Assembly (NCBI RefSeq): GCF_029814935.1
Contig: NZ_CP104582.1
Span: 1,736,001 to 1,800,000, forward strand
DNA length: 64,000 bases
From: Pseudomonas sp. GD03919
GTDB lineage: Bacteria; Pseudomonadota; Gammaproteobacteria; Pseudomonadales; Pseudomonadaceae
Direction: 5' to 3'
In this document: piece after piece, positions 31,311 through 39,524 of the stretch
How the letters are laid out: each line of letters starts with the position of its first letter
How positions within the stretch are numbered: position 1 is the first letter of the stretch
Translations under genes and position numbers: made by a program
Notes under the pieces: model-generated
Databases searched by the model: none
The model's input: the letters and a program-made list of their open reading frames with translations, nothing else
What the model was told of the DNA's origin: nothing

Positions 31311-31993
31311 GTGCGCCAGGCATGGCGCGTAGTGCCGTGACTGGCGCTGTTCGGCTCACTGTGGTGGTGAGTCGGACGATTTGGAGGTGAAAGTCCTCTA
31401 CACACCCGGCAAGGGGAAGTGTTAGCTGAAGGCAAGGGTGTCGCGGGTGACCGCGAATCTGAAGGAAGCCCGAGGCAAAATGCTGGTCTGACGTACAGGA
31501 AGCGGATAGAGGCGGCGTAGCGGGGTGAGGTAGCAACGATTGCCAAAGCCCGATACTTGCACGGAACGCTACGACGTAAATCCGACAGGCATAAGCAGGA
31601 AGGTCGCGCGAATTACCCTGGGAGATCTGTTTGGCCTGCCACGTGCTACCGGCACCGAGAGGTGGCGGGATGGGCGAACAGAAGTCAGCAGAGGCCGTAG
31701 TAGTTGCTCGGAACCGGAGCGATGAAGGGCTGAAGCTGTCATGAGTGGATAGTCAGGTGTGCTCTCTGTTGGAGCGTAAAGCAGAAACGTCGTGAACAGC
31801 GGCGGTCGAGACCATCATGAGGTAGGAGTCGGAAACTCCGAGGGCCGGTCTGGGCGCTTAGTTACCACAGGCGACACATCAACGGAACCAAGCTCGCTGA
31901 CGCAGTCTGTCAGTAGGCAGGAACCGCCGTATACGGAACCGTATGTACGGTGGTGTGGGAGGACGGCGGGGGCGACCCCGCCTCCTACCCGAT
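31311..31993 (+). mobile_element. ORF-less group II intron (ribozyme only)
   Basis: The sequence opens with the group II 5' signature GTGCG (31311) and ends ...CCTACCCGAT (31993). Near the 3' end lies a domain V-like hairpin (from about 31921: GAACCGCCGTATACGG, then ACCGTATGTACGGTGG), followed by a domain VI-like stem. Domain I-type sequence (GGAGGTGAAAGTCCTC, GGCAAGGGGAAG) lies at 31382-31420. At 683 nt it has the size of a bacterial intron RNA without its reverse transcriptase, and no maturase/RT reading frame is present, so mobility would need a partner enzyme supplied in trans. Insertion just downstream of a Rho-independent terminator is the habit of class C introns, but the subclass is not proven here. 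Confidence 0.78.
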
Positions 31994-32023
31994 TCCGTAT
32001 CCCCTAATAACGCCACCGCCCAT

Positions 32024-32162
32024 GTAGGAGCGGCGCCCCGCCGCGAACAGTGGCGGCTATCCCGCAATCCCGAACGCAACCCCAAAGCTTCGCCCCGAGG
32101 CGGGGCTCCTACACCGATCCAGCAAACGACGCTGCCTTGTGGGAGCGGCGCCCCGCCGCGAA
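32024..32162. repeat. REPIN plus single REP upstream of the RAYT gene
   Basis: A REPIN spans 32024-32112 (one arm GTAGGAGCGGCGCC, opposing arm ending GGGGCTCCTAC), and a single REP (GTGGGAGCGGCGCC...) spans 32139-32162. They use the same arm types as the array on the other side of the transposase. Confidence 0.88.
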
Positions 32163-32216
32163 TATCCATCATTCTGAAATACCGAACCAATAGCTAAAGG
32201 CTGCGCCCAACAGCCC

Positions 32217-32660
32217 TCATATCCACACCGCATCCCAATGCGGATAATCACCTACTCGCTCCACGAGCCCGGCTCTCAAGGGGTTCGACACCACATATCT
32301 CGCCACACTCCGAACATCCTCCTCCCGGCGCAACGCATGATCATGGAATCCCTTCTGCCAAATCGGCCTACCCAGGCGCTTGGCGGAAATGGATTTGACC
32401 CTGCCTACCAGGCGGGCCAGGTCCTCACTCTGCAGTTGCAACAGCCAATGCAAGTGATCAGGCATCACGACAAAGCAGAGCGTTTGGTGCGATCCAAGCA
32501 GCTCATCCTGGCGAATGATTTGTATGAGCGTGCGCGCCGCTGAGAAATCAGCAAAGACAGGGATGCGACCATTGGTTACGGTGGTGACAAGATAGATTTG
32601 TCCGCTACTGGACCAGCGTCCGTCGCGAAGTCTGTGTGAGGCGTAGCGTTTCTCTGTCAT
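32217..32660 (-). CDS. rayT: REP-associated tyrosine transposase (RAYT)
   Basis: A 147-residue Y1-type HUH nuclease of the TnpA-REP family. The HUH motif is seen in CFVVMPDHLHWLLQL (His-Leu-His), and the probable nucleophilic Tyr in SVARYVVSNPLRAGLV. The opening GRWSSSGQIYLVTTVT is characteristic. Such proteins cut single-stranded REP DNA and are thought to spread REPINs. It is flanked on both sides by matching REPINs, so this is probably the cognate transposase of at least the arm type at 32.0-33.3 kb. The gene looks intact. Confidence 0.94.
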   Translation of the reverse strand: MTEKRYASHRLRDGRWSSSGQIYLVTTVTNGRIPVFADFSAARTLIQIIRQDELLGSHQTLCFVVMPDHLHWLLQLQSEDLARLVGRVKSISAKRLGRPIWQKGFHDHALRREEDVRSVARYVVSNPLRAGLVERVGDYPHWDAVWI

Positions 32661-32720
32661 CGGATTCCCTTCCGCAGGAGTGTCTAATTCCAGCTTAGAC
32701 GAGTGTGGTTCTGGGAAAAG

Positions 32721-33315
32721 CTTCGCCCCGAGGCGGGGCTCCTACGCCAACCCAGCAAACGCCACCGCCCGCGTAGGAGCGGCGCCCCGCCGCGAACAAT
32801 GGCGACCCCACAAGTATCGAGCCGGCCTCAACACCTTCGCCCCGAGGCGGGGCTCCCACACCAACCCAGCAAACTACGCTGCCCGCGTAGGAGCGGCGCC
32901 CGGCCGCGAACAATGGCGGCCCCACAAGTATCGAGCCAGCCTCAACACCTTCGCCCCGAGGCGGGGCTCCTACACCGATTCAGCAAACGCCACCGCCCGC
33001 GTAGGAGCGGCGCCCCGCCGCGAACAATGGCGGCTATCCCACAATCCCGAACGCAACCCCAAAGCTTCGCCCCGAGGCGGGGCTCCCACGCCAACCCAGC
33101 AAACGCACCGCCCGTGTAGGAGCGGCGCCCCGCCGCGAATGGCGGCCTCCCAGCAATACCGAGCCCATACCCAAAGCTTCGCCCCGAGGCAGGGCTCCAA
33201 CACCAACCCAGCAAACTACGCTGCCCGCGTAGGAGCGGCGCCCCGCCGCGAACAATGGCGGCCCCACAGGTATCGAGCCGGCCTCAACACCTTCGCCCCG
33301 AGGCGGGGCTCCTAC
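32721..33315. repeat. Tandem REPIN array downstream of the RAYT gene
   Basis: One orphan arm (32721-32745) is followed by five REPINs at about 32776-32853, 32887-32971, 33000-33092, 33117-33208 and 33229-33315. Each has a GTAGGAGCGGCGCC arm and an opposing CTTCGCCCCGAGG...CTCCTAC arm. The sequence between units is also conserved (CAACCCAGCAAAC, then GCCACCGCCCGC or TACGCTGCCCGC), so whole 110-120 bp units were copied in tandem. A long frame reads through the array but is a by-product of the repeat. Confidence 0.9.
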
Positions 33316-33468
33316 ACCGATCCAGTATGTCTGTCACACAAAGCCCGCATCATCACAACTAACCGCAAAACTCGCTAACACCTTGTTTTTTAGGCTGTTC
33401 AAAAGCTGATCAGCGTGCTAAAACCGATCCATCGAGTCTTCTAGCCGCTTGAAAAAGAAGGGAAAACC

Positions 33469-33753
33469 ATGACCAAGTCGGAGTTGATCGAAAGAATCGT
33501 CACCCACCAGGGCCAGCTTTCCTCCAAGGATGTCGAGTTGGCCATCAAGACCATGCTGGAGCAAATGTCCCAGGCGCTGGCCACGGGAGACCGTATCGAG
33601 ATTCGTGGCTTCGGCAGCTTCTCGCTGCACTATCGCGCGCCGCGCGTTGGGCGCAACCCAAAAACCGGCCAGTCGGTACGTCTGGATGGCAAGTTCGTAC
33701 CGCATTTCAAGCCGGGCAAGGAGTTGCGTGATCGGGTCAATGAGGATGAGTAA
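33469..33753 (+). CDS. ihfB: IhfB, integration host factor beta subunit
   Basis: A 94-residue DNA-bending protein that pairs with IhfA. The family core is [20 protein letters not shown], then [17 protein letters not shown], with the intercalating Pro of the arm in [18 protein letters not shown] lies before the ATG. In Pseudomonas it normally follows rpsA closely; here 2.2 kb of intron, RAYT and REPINs separate them. IHF is also a frequent binder of REP-type elements in enterobacteria (established there, not here). Confidence 0.97.
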   Translation: MTKSELIERIVTHQGQLSSKDVELAIKTMLEQMSQALATGDRIEIRGFGSFSLHYRAPRVGRNPKTGQSVRLDGKFVPHFKPGKELRDRVNEDE

Positions 33754-33980
33754 GCAGGTATAGAGCCCTTCGCTCGTGTCGACCCCTTGTTGGATGGCAA
33801 TCTGACATAAGGCGCCTCTCGTACTTGCGCAATTACAGAAAACGGTCAAAATATGTGGCTTATCACAAAGCATCTGGTTGCTACGCTTTCAGCTGGTTGA
33901 ACTCACCAGCTTTATCTGGGTAGCCATCCGCATTACTGGGCCGAGTCCCTTTGAATTTCGCCAGCGTTAGGGATTGACTC

Positions 33981-35456
33981 GTGCGGTACCCCTCCATTGT
34001 TCATCATGGCGCTGTAACGGGTGTGACGGGCTCTTGCCATCAGCTACAGATGGATCATGAGCATGCGTTGCTAATTGACTGTGGCCTATTTCAAGGCGCG
34101 GAAACCTCTCCAGAAGGCCGTGCGAATGCCGGTAACCTCGCCATCGATTTTTCCCTGGATGGTATCAGGGCTCTGGTCGCAACCCATGTTCACATCGATC
34201 ATGTCGGCCGCATTCCCTATCTGCTAGCCGCTGGCTTCAAAGGCCCGATCCTCTGCAGTGAGCCTTCGGCCAAGCTGCTACCTATCGTTCTCGAAGATGC
34301 CTTCAAGCTTGGTTTTAGTCGCGATCAGAAACAAGTCGAGCGTTACCTCAAGCTAATCGAGCAGCGCATCGTCGCTTTGCCCTACAAACAATGGTTCAGC
34401 TTGATCGACACGCCACAACTCAACGCGCGGATTCGTCTACAGCGTGCTGGCCACATCCTCGGCTCGGCCTACGTCGAGGTGGATCTGCACTACCCCGAGT
34501 CGGGCGAGAAGAAACGCATCGTGTTTTCCGGCGACCTCGGCGCACCCCATGCCCCAATCCTGCCGGCGCCGAAAGCTCCCTACAAAGCCGATGTTCTGGT
34601 TATCGAAAGCACTTACGGTGATCGCCTGCACGAAGACCGCCGCAGTCGTCGTGCGCGACTGGAAAAAGTGCTCGAACACGCGCTGAGTAACCAGGGCACA
34701 GTGCTGATACCCGCCTTCAGTATTGGTCGCACTCAAGAGTTGCTCTATGAGCTGGAAGACATCATCCATCGCAGAGCGCTGAAAGAATCTGCCAAAGGTC
34801 AGTCAAGTGCTTCAAAACCGGGCACCAGCAAAGCTGCAGCGCTCGACTGGACGAATCTGCCCATCATTCTCGACTCTCCGCTGGCCAGCCGTTTTACAGC
34901 GGTATACCGCGAGCTCGATCACTTCTGGGATGCAGAGGCGAGGGCGCTTTTAGCCAAAGGCCGTAACCCACTGGCTTTTCGTAACCTGCTTACGGTCGAC
35001 AGCCACCAGGCACACCTGGCCATGGTCAATCGCCTGACGCAAACCACTCAGCCGGCTATCGTTATAGCCGGCAACGGCATGTGCTCCAGCGGGCGTATCG
35101 TCAACTACCTAAAAGCGATGCTGGGTGATGAGCGGCATGATGTGCTGTTCGTCGGCTACCAGGCCGAGGGTACACCGGGACGACAGATCCAGCGTTTTGG
35201 CCCGCGTAGTGGCTATGTGGAATTTGACGGGCAGCGCTATGACATTCGCGCTCAGGTGCATACCATTGGCGGTTATTCTGCCCATGCAGATCAAAAGGGT
35301 CTGGTGAGCTTTGTTACCCGGATGACTCACTGGCCGTCAGAAATTCGTATCGTGCATGGTGAACCTGAGGCCAAAGCACAGTTGGCCGAGTGTTTGCGAA
35401 AGTGCTATCAGGTACAGGGTCAGTTCGTGAGAACTGTAGTGCCAGAATCAATTTAA
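33981..35456 (+). CDS. Metallo-beta-lactamase/beta-CASP RNA-processing-type hydrolase
   Basis: A 491-residue cytoplasmic protein with an MBL fold and an inserted beta-CASP domain, as in RNA 3'-processing nucleases. Zinc motif 2 is in THVHIDHVGRIPYL; later motifs are GHILGSAYVEVDL, FSGDLGAPHAP, GNGMCSSGRIVNYL, and YSAHADQKGL near the C-terminus, which supplies the C-terminal His. GTG 33981 has AGGGA seven bases upstream. The substrate is not predictable beyond RNA. It lies between ihfB and the O-antigen genes, a site often occupied by wzz in other Pseudomonas. Confidence 0.88.
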   Translation: MRYPSIVHHGAVTGVTGSCHQLQMDHEHALLIDCGLFQGAETSPEGRANAGNLAIDFSLDGIRALVATHVHIDHVGRIPYLLAAGFKGPILCSEPSAKLLPIVLEDAFKLGFSRDQKQVERYLKLIEQRIVALPYKQWFSLIDTPQLNARIRLQRAGHILGSAYVEVDLHYPESGEKKRIVFSGDLGAPHAPILPAPKAPYKADVLVIESTYGDRLHEDRRSRRARLEKVLEHALSNQGTVLIPAFSIGRTQELLYELEDIIHRRALKESAKGQSSASKPGTSKAAALDWTNLPIILDSPLASRFTAVYRELDHFWDAEARALLAKGRNPLAFRNLLTVDSHQAHLAMVNRLTQTTQPAIVIAGNGMCSSGRIVNYLKAMLGDERHDVLFVGYQAEGTPGRQIQRFGPRSGYVEFDGQRYDIRAQVHTIGGYSAHADQKGLVSFVTRMTHWPSEIRIVHGEPEAKAQLAECLRKCYQVQGQFVRTVVPESI

Positions 35457-35480
35457 TCAAGGCAGTTATTGAATGAGTGA

Positions 35481-35693
35481 AAAGCAAATATCCCAAAACC
35501 GATGATTTCATGTGAAATAGGTACTGGTACTACATATATCAATATTGCTAATGGAACGGGCGTGGTTGTGCCGCCTGCTGATCCGGTTGCGTGGAGTGTT
35601 GCGATGAAAGCACTTTGGGATTTTCCTGATATATGCAACAAAATGGGAAGGAAAGCCCGGCTTAGAGTTGAAGAGTGGCGGCGGCAGACTTGA
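35481..35693 (+). pseudogene. Remnant of a glycosyltransferase family 4 gene (C-terminal end)
   Basis: A 70-residue frame from just after an in-frame stop (35478) encodes PKPMISCEIGTGTTYINI, then NGTGVVVPPADPVAWSVAM. This is the typical nucleotide-sugar-binding C-terminal region of GT4 glycosyltransferases. The N-terminal 250-300 residues are missing and no credible start exists, so it is a decayed gene left at the edge of the O-antigen locus. The surrounding 35457-35798 gap holds no other gene; base composition turns AT-rich here. Confidence 0.75.
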
Positions 35694-35798
35694 TGGCCAA
35701 GTCTTATGCGAAGTTATATGTGAGGATTAAATGATGGAATTTACTACTTAATTTATTTTTGGCTTTAAGGGGTTGTTGGGGGCGATTTTTTCACTTTA

Positions 35799-37061
35799 GT
35801 GCCGAGGTGGTTTTTTTTGAGGTTTAACGATTATTTTTGTAAGCACTCTTTGGTGTTGTTCGTATTGTTTGGTATTTCCATATTCTCTGCATCGGCTTCT
35901 GCAATGAAGTTGTATGTTGGAGTGTATGTGCACTGGATACTTGTTTTATCTGTTGTTGCTGCTCTTTTCTTGATGCTGCTGATGAAGAAGGGGGTGTCTG
36001 ATGTTGTGCAGGTTGTAATTCTGGCCTTTCGTAGTAGTTGGCGCTATTTCATTTTTTGGATTCTTCTTGTTTTTTCTATAGTTATCTCATCTGCTTTGAA
36101 TGATTGGGCTGGCGTTTATTCAGCAGTAAAATATATCGCTTTGGCTGCTGTCTTATTAGCCTTGCTCGTGTTCACTCCATCATCAGATTTGCTTTTGCGA
36201 ATTATGATGTTTGTCGCTGTAACTGCTTTGGCCGCTTTTCTGGTAGTGGTTATCTTCCTTCCTGAGTATATGGATCGATCGGTCGGCCGGGCCGGGTGGA
36301 TATGGATGCCTGCTGGCGTTATGTGGAAGGCTGGTGTCTATCTGTTGCCAGTTTTATTTTGGCGCTTGTTGGCGAAAGATATAACGTATCTTACATTGGT
36401 GAGTTTTTCTGTTTGTGTCTTCCTTCTTGCTATTGATGGCTCCAGAACAGGTGCTGTTGTTTTTGCTCTCTCAGTGTTGCTGCTTTCACTGATATATGTA
36501 ATGCGAGTTGGTTCTTATGCCAGAGCGTTAGGTATACTGGTGGGGGCAATTTTACTTGCTGCGACTGCACGCTATGTTGTGCTTTATTGTATTAATTATG
36601 AGGCGGTCGTGCTCGTTGAGCATCGTGAGGCGGTCGTGCTCGTTGAGCATCGTGAGACCGGCGATGGTATACGATTGCAAATGCTGAAGGACGCCTGGCA
36701 TGGGGCGGTTGGTAATTTCCCCTGGGGAGGAGGATTTGGTTCAACGGTTAGTTATATCGAATCATTTGGTCAGCCGGTTGTAGTGCATATGGCATATTTG
36801 CAGGTGTTGTCTGATCTTGGTGTTCTTGGTCTGATTGCTTATCTGGGTGTATTGTTTTATCCAGTTGGCGTTGTGCTGAGCCGGATCATGCAAACCGGTG
36901 TCTCTGCATTTGATACATTATTGTTACCAGTGTCGGTGGTTTCTATTTACTCATTCTCAGGTCTGCTTCATCCTGTCAGTAACGAAATTTCAGAATGGTT
37001 CATTGTGTTGGTCTCAATTGCAATTATTTTGAAAGATAGTAGCCATGCTAAAGCCAGTTAA
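35799..37061 (+). CDS. wzy: Wzy-type O-antigen polymerase (O-antigen ligase/polymerase family)
   Basis: A 420-residue inner-membrane protein with about ten to twelve hydrophobic segments and one large periplasmic loop (about residues 260-330), as in the Wzy/WaaL superfamily. The loop contains GDGIRLQMLKDAWHGAVGNF, then WGGGFG, the conserved R/G-rich region of this family. Position next to wzx favours polymerase over ligase. The loop carries a perfect nine-residue duplication (EAVVLVEHR twice). The GTG start at 35799 is uncertain because several TTG codons follow. Base composition is far more AT-rich than the core genes, indicating horizontal origin. Confidence 0.8.
   Translation: MPRWFFLRFNDYFCKHSLVLFVLFGISIFSASASAMKLYVGVYVHWILVLSVVAALFLMLLMKKGVSDVVQVVILAFRSSWRYFIFWILLVFSIVISSALNDWAGVYSAVKYIALAAVLLALLVFTPSSDLLLRIMMFVAVTALAAFLVVVIFLPEYMDRSVGRAGWIWMPAGVMWKAGVYLLPVLFWRLLAKDITYLTLVSFSVCVFLLAIDGSRTGAVVFALSVLLLSLIYVMRVGSYARALGILVGAILLAATARYVVLYCINYEAVVLVEHREAVVLVEHRETGDGIRLQMLKDAWHGAVGNFPWGGGFGSTVSYIESFGQPVVVHMAYLQVLSDLGVLGLIAYLGVLFYPVGVVLSRIMQTGVSAFDTLLLPVSVVSIYSFSGLLHPVSNEISEWFIVLVSIAIILKDSSHAKAS
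36600..36653 (+). repeat. 27-bp perfect tandem duplication inside wzy
   Basis: Units 36600-36626 and 36627-36653 are identical, each encoding EAVVLVEHR. The frame is kept. It lies in the predicted large periplasmic loop of the polymerase. Confidence 0.97.
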
Positions 37062-38307
37062 TAAATCAATAATGAGCAATTCATTCTGGCTTATGGTTGT
37101 TCATTTGCTAGGATATATTGTCCCGGTTGTCGAGATGGCAATACTTGGCCGTGCGTTGGGGCCAGATGGCTATGGCTTTATAGTCGTTTCACTTTCTGCT
37201 GTTCTGCTTATGTCGGTATTCGTTGAATACGGATTTAACCTGATAGGAGCAAGAGAGGTTGCTCGACTAAAGCCTGATGACCCTGCTTTGGCTGTTTGGG
37301 TGGGGGATATTTTTACGGCTAAGATGATGTTGAGCCTGCTTGTGGCATTTTCAGTTGCAGCTGCGTTTCTGATGGGCTTGATCGAGAGGATTTCTGTCGA
37401 ATATTTGCCACCGCTTGTATTATATTTTTTGGGTTTGGCATTTAGTCCCTTCTGGTTTTTCCATGGTATGAATATGATGCTGAAGCCAGTGTTTCTTAAT
37501 ATTATTCTTCGGTTTGTTTCGCTTTATGCTCTGTGGTGCCTTGTTGAGGCTCCTGATGATATTCTGTTGGCGCTCTATATAATGGCTCTTTCCGGTTTCA
37601 TTAATGCGATCGTTACCACGGCCTGGATGCTGTGCAAAATTAAATCTATATTTGATGTTAAAATTCGGATTCGATCTGCGGTTAAGATTATTGCAAGTGG
37701 CTTCTCTGCCTTTCTTTATAAAGGCTCTCAAGATTTTTCTGCCGCAGGTAGCGTTGTGGTGCTTGGGGGAGTGTCTGGGGATCTTCAGGCTGGTTATTAT
37801 GCTCCAGTAGATAAGCTGGTTCGGTCAGCAACGGGGCTATCCGGCCCCATTCTGACGGCTCTGTATCCCCATCTTTCTGTTCAGAGTAAGCTTCAGGCTA
37901 TCCATAAAGGACTTTTGATCAGTGTTGCATTCTTTTTGATGGGTGTGGTTGGTTCTCTTATTTTTATGTTTGCAGGGGCTTGGTTGGTCGAGCTGATTGT
38001 GGGTAGTGATTTTTCTGAGTCTAGTTATTTGATCTCAGCTTTTGCCTTGCTGATACCATTCAGAATGATGAATCAATCGTTGGGGATGACTATCTTGTTG
38101 CCGGTTGGTAAAGAGCTGGTTGGGGCTAGACTGCTTGTTGCTGCTGCAATTGGTGTGCTTGCTATAGGCGGTTATGTGGCTTCTCATACAGGTGCATATG
38201 GTATGGTGTTGACTCAGTTAATTTTGGAGTTCTTTCTGTGCATTTCTTTGCTCCTGAGTGTTTATTTTATTCGTAAGGCGGCGGCAAAAACTGAGTGCAA
38301 CACCTGA
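37045..38307 (+). CDS. wzx: Wzx-type lipid-linked O-unit flippase
   Basis: A 420-residue polytopic membrane protein of the polysaccharide transporter (PST/MOP) superfamily with about twelve to fourteen helices; VVEMAILGRALGPDGYGFIV is the characteristic first-helices motif. It would flip undecaprenyl-PP-linked O units to the periplasm for Wzy. The start overlaps the wzy end by 17 bases. The last residues (AAAKTECNT) run into a truncated IS30-type element, so the native C-terminus may have been altered. Confidence 0.87.
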   Translation: MLKPVNKSIMSNSFWLMVVHLLGYIVPVVEMAILGRALGPDGYGFIVVSLSAVLLMSVFVEYGFNLIGAREVARLKPDDPALAVWVGDIFTAKMMLSLLVAFSVAAAFLMGLIERISVEYLPPLVLYFLGLAFSPFWFFHGMNMMLKPVFLNIILRFVSLYALWCLVEAPDDILLALYIMALSGFINAIVTTAWMLCKIKSIFDVKIRIRSAVKIIASGFSAFLYKGSQDFSAAGSVVVLGGVSGDLQAGYYAPVDKLVRSATGLSGPILTALYPHLSVQSKLQAIHKGLLISVAFFLMGVVGSLIFMFAGAWLVELIVGSDFSESSYLISAFALLIPFRMMNQSLGMTILLPVGKELVGARLLVAAAIGVLAIGGYVASHTGAYGMVLTQLILEFFLCISLLLSVYFIRKAAAKTECNT

Positions 38308-38331
38308 CCTTTCCGGTACGGTGCTGCCCCT

Positions 38332-38757
38332 ATGTCTTATACCGAACTCAGCGTTGAAGAGCGCGCCACCATTCAAATCGGTCGTACCCAAGGCTTCAGC
38401 CAGCGCAGGATTGCCTGCTTGATCAACCGATCCCCTTCGACCATCAGCCGTGAGCTGCGCCGTAACCGAGGTGCTTGCGGTGGCTACTCGGCCCGCCTGG
38501 CCCAGCAGCAAATGCAGGTCCGCCGCCAGGTTTGTCGACCGATGCGAAAACTGTTGCCGGGTAGCGAGCGCTTCGAACTGGTGACCCATATGCTGCGTGA
38601 GCGTTTGTCTCCCGAGCAGATTGCCGGCAAGCTGCGCAGCATGAACATACCTAACCTGCGAGATGCCTACGTCTGTCGCGAGACGATCTACAACGCGATC
38701 TATGCCCTGCCAGTGGGTGAGCTGCGTAAGGAGCTGCCTAAGGAATTAAATCAATGA
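38332..38757 (+). pseudogene. Truncated IS30-family transposase
   Basis: A 141-residue frame has the IS30 N-terminus: YTELSVEERATIQIGRTQGF, a helix-turn-helix (RIACLINRSPSTISRELRRN), then RLSPEQIAGKLR and CRETIYNAIYA. The C-terminal DDE catalytic part (about 200 residues) is absent; the frame ends in sequence leading into the next glycosyltransferase. Its GC content is higher than that of the flanking O-antigen genes. It probably marks a recombination junction between O-antigen segments. Confidence 0.88.
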
Positions 38758-39524
38758 TATCGGTTCTTACTCCGACCTATAATCGTAAGTACTCACTTCC
38801 CAGATTGTACGAAAGTCTCAGGGATCAGGTGTGTAAAGATTTTGAGTGGGTTGTCGTTGATGATGGCTCTACTGATAATACACATGATTTTTTTGATAGT
38901 GAGAATGTGAAGTGTGATTTCGATATAACTTATAAGAAAAAGGAGAATGGGGGTAAGCATACTGCATTAAATTTTGGTGTGCCCTTGTGTAAAGGTGAAT
39001 GGATTTTGATTGTAGATAGTGATGACTATTTGACAAGTGATGCCGTAGGCGTTGTTGCTAACCAGCTAAAAAATGTGAAGCCGAATACAGTTGGTCTGTG
39101 CTTCAGAAGGAGTTATTTTGATGGGGGAGTGATAGGTAAGCCTTTAATCAATGAGATTGTTGCTTTAACGCCTACAGAAGCGGGGCATTATTTCCAAGGT
39201 GATCTTGCCTACGTTTTCAGAAAATCAGCAATGTTGAAGTGCCCTTTCCCTGTTTTTGAGGGTGAGCGATTTGTTCCGGAACTGTGTATATGGAATAAAA
39301 TTTCTGACTTTGGCAATATCTTATTTTATTCTGGTATCAGTTTTTACCGTTGTGAATATTTGCCTGATGGATACTCTGCAAACTTCAAGAAAAATCTTCG
39401 CCGTAATCCTAAAGGGTTTGCATATCACTACTGGGATGCAATAAAGCGTGAAAGTGGTCTGAGGTATAAACTGAAGGCCCTTGTGCGCTGGTTGCAGTGC
39501 AATTTTTATATGGTAAAAAAATGA
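38754..39524 (+). CDS. Glycosyltransferase family 2
   Basis: A 256-residue GT-A fold enzyme. ISVLTPTYNRKYSLPRLYES is followed by VVVDDGSTDNTHDFF and the metal-binding Asp triad in ILIVDSDDYL. It probably adds one sugar to the growing undecaprenyl-linked O unit on the cytoplasmic face; donor and acceptor cannot be assigned. AAGGA lies nine bases before the ATG, contributed by the junction with the IS30 remnant. The stop overlaps the next start (ATGA). Strongly AT-rich. Confidence 0.9.
   Translation: MISVLTPTYNRKYSLPRLYESLRDQVCKDFEWVVVDDGSTDNTHDFFDSENVKCDFDITYKKKENGGKHTALNFGVPLCKGEWILIVDSDDYLTSDAVGVVANQLKNVKPNTVGLCFRRSYFDGGVIGKPLINEIVALTPTEAGHYFQGDLAYVFRKSAMLKCPFPVFEGERFVPELCIWNKISDFGNILFYSGISFYRCEYLPDGYSANFKKNLRRNPKGFAYHYWDAIKRESGLRYKLKALVRWLQCNFYMVKK

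Noticed and set aside
31792..32007. Possible remnant of a group II intron-encoded protein
   Set aside because: The 71-codon frame has no reverse-transcriptase or maturase motifs and runs through domain V-like RNA sequence, so it is ribozyme, not protein.
32680..33378. A 232-codon open frame with repeated RVGAAPRREQW-type units
   Set aside because: It is the translation of tandem REPINs; its periodicity follows the DNA palindromes and there is no start context. Similar frames at 49705-50271, 53790-54120 and 57404-57818 are rejected for the same reason.
33754..33980. JUMPStart/ops element before the O-antigen genes
   Set aside because: I looked for GGCGGTAG-type ops and the JUMPStart core in the gaps before the locus and found no acceptable match.
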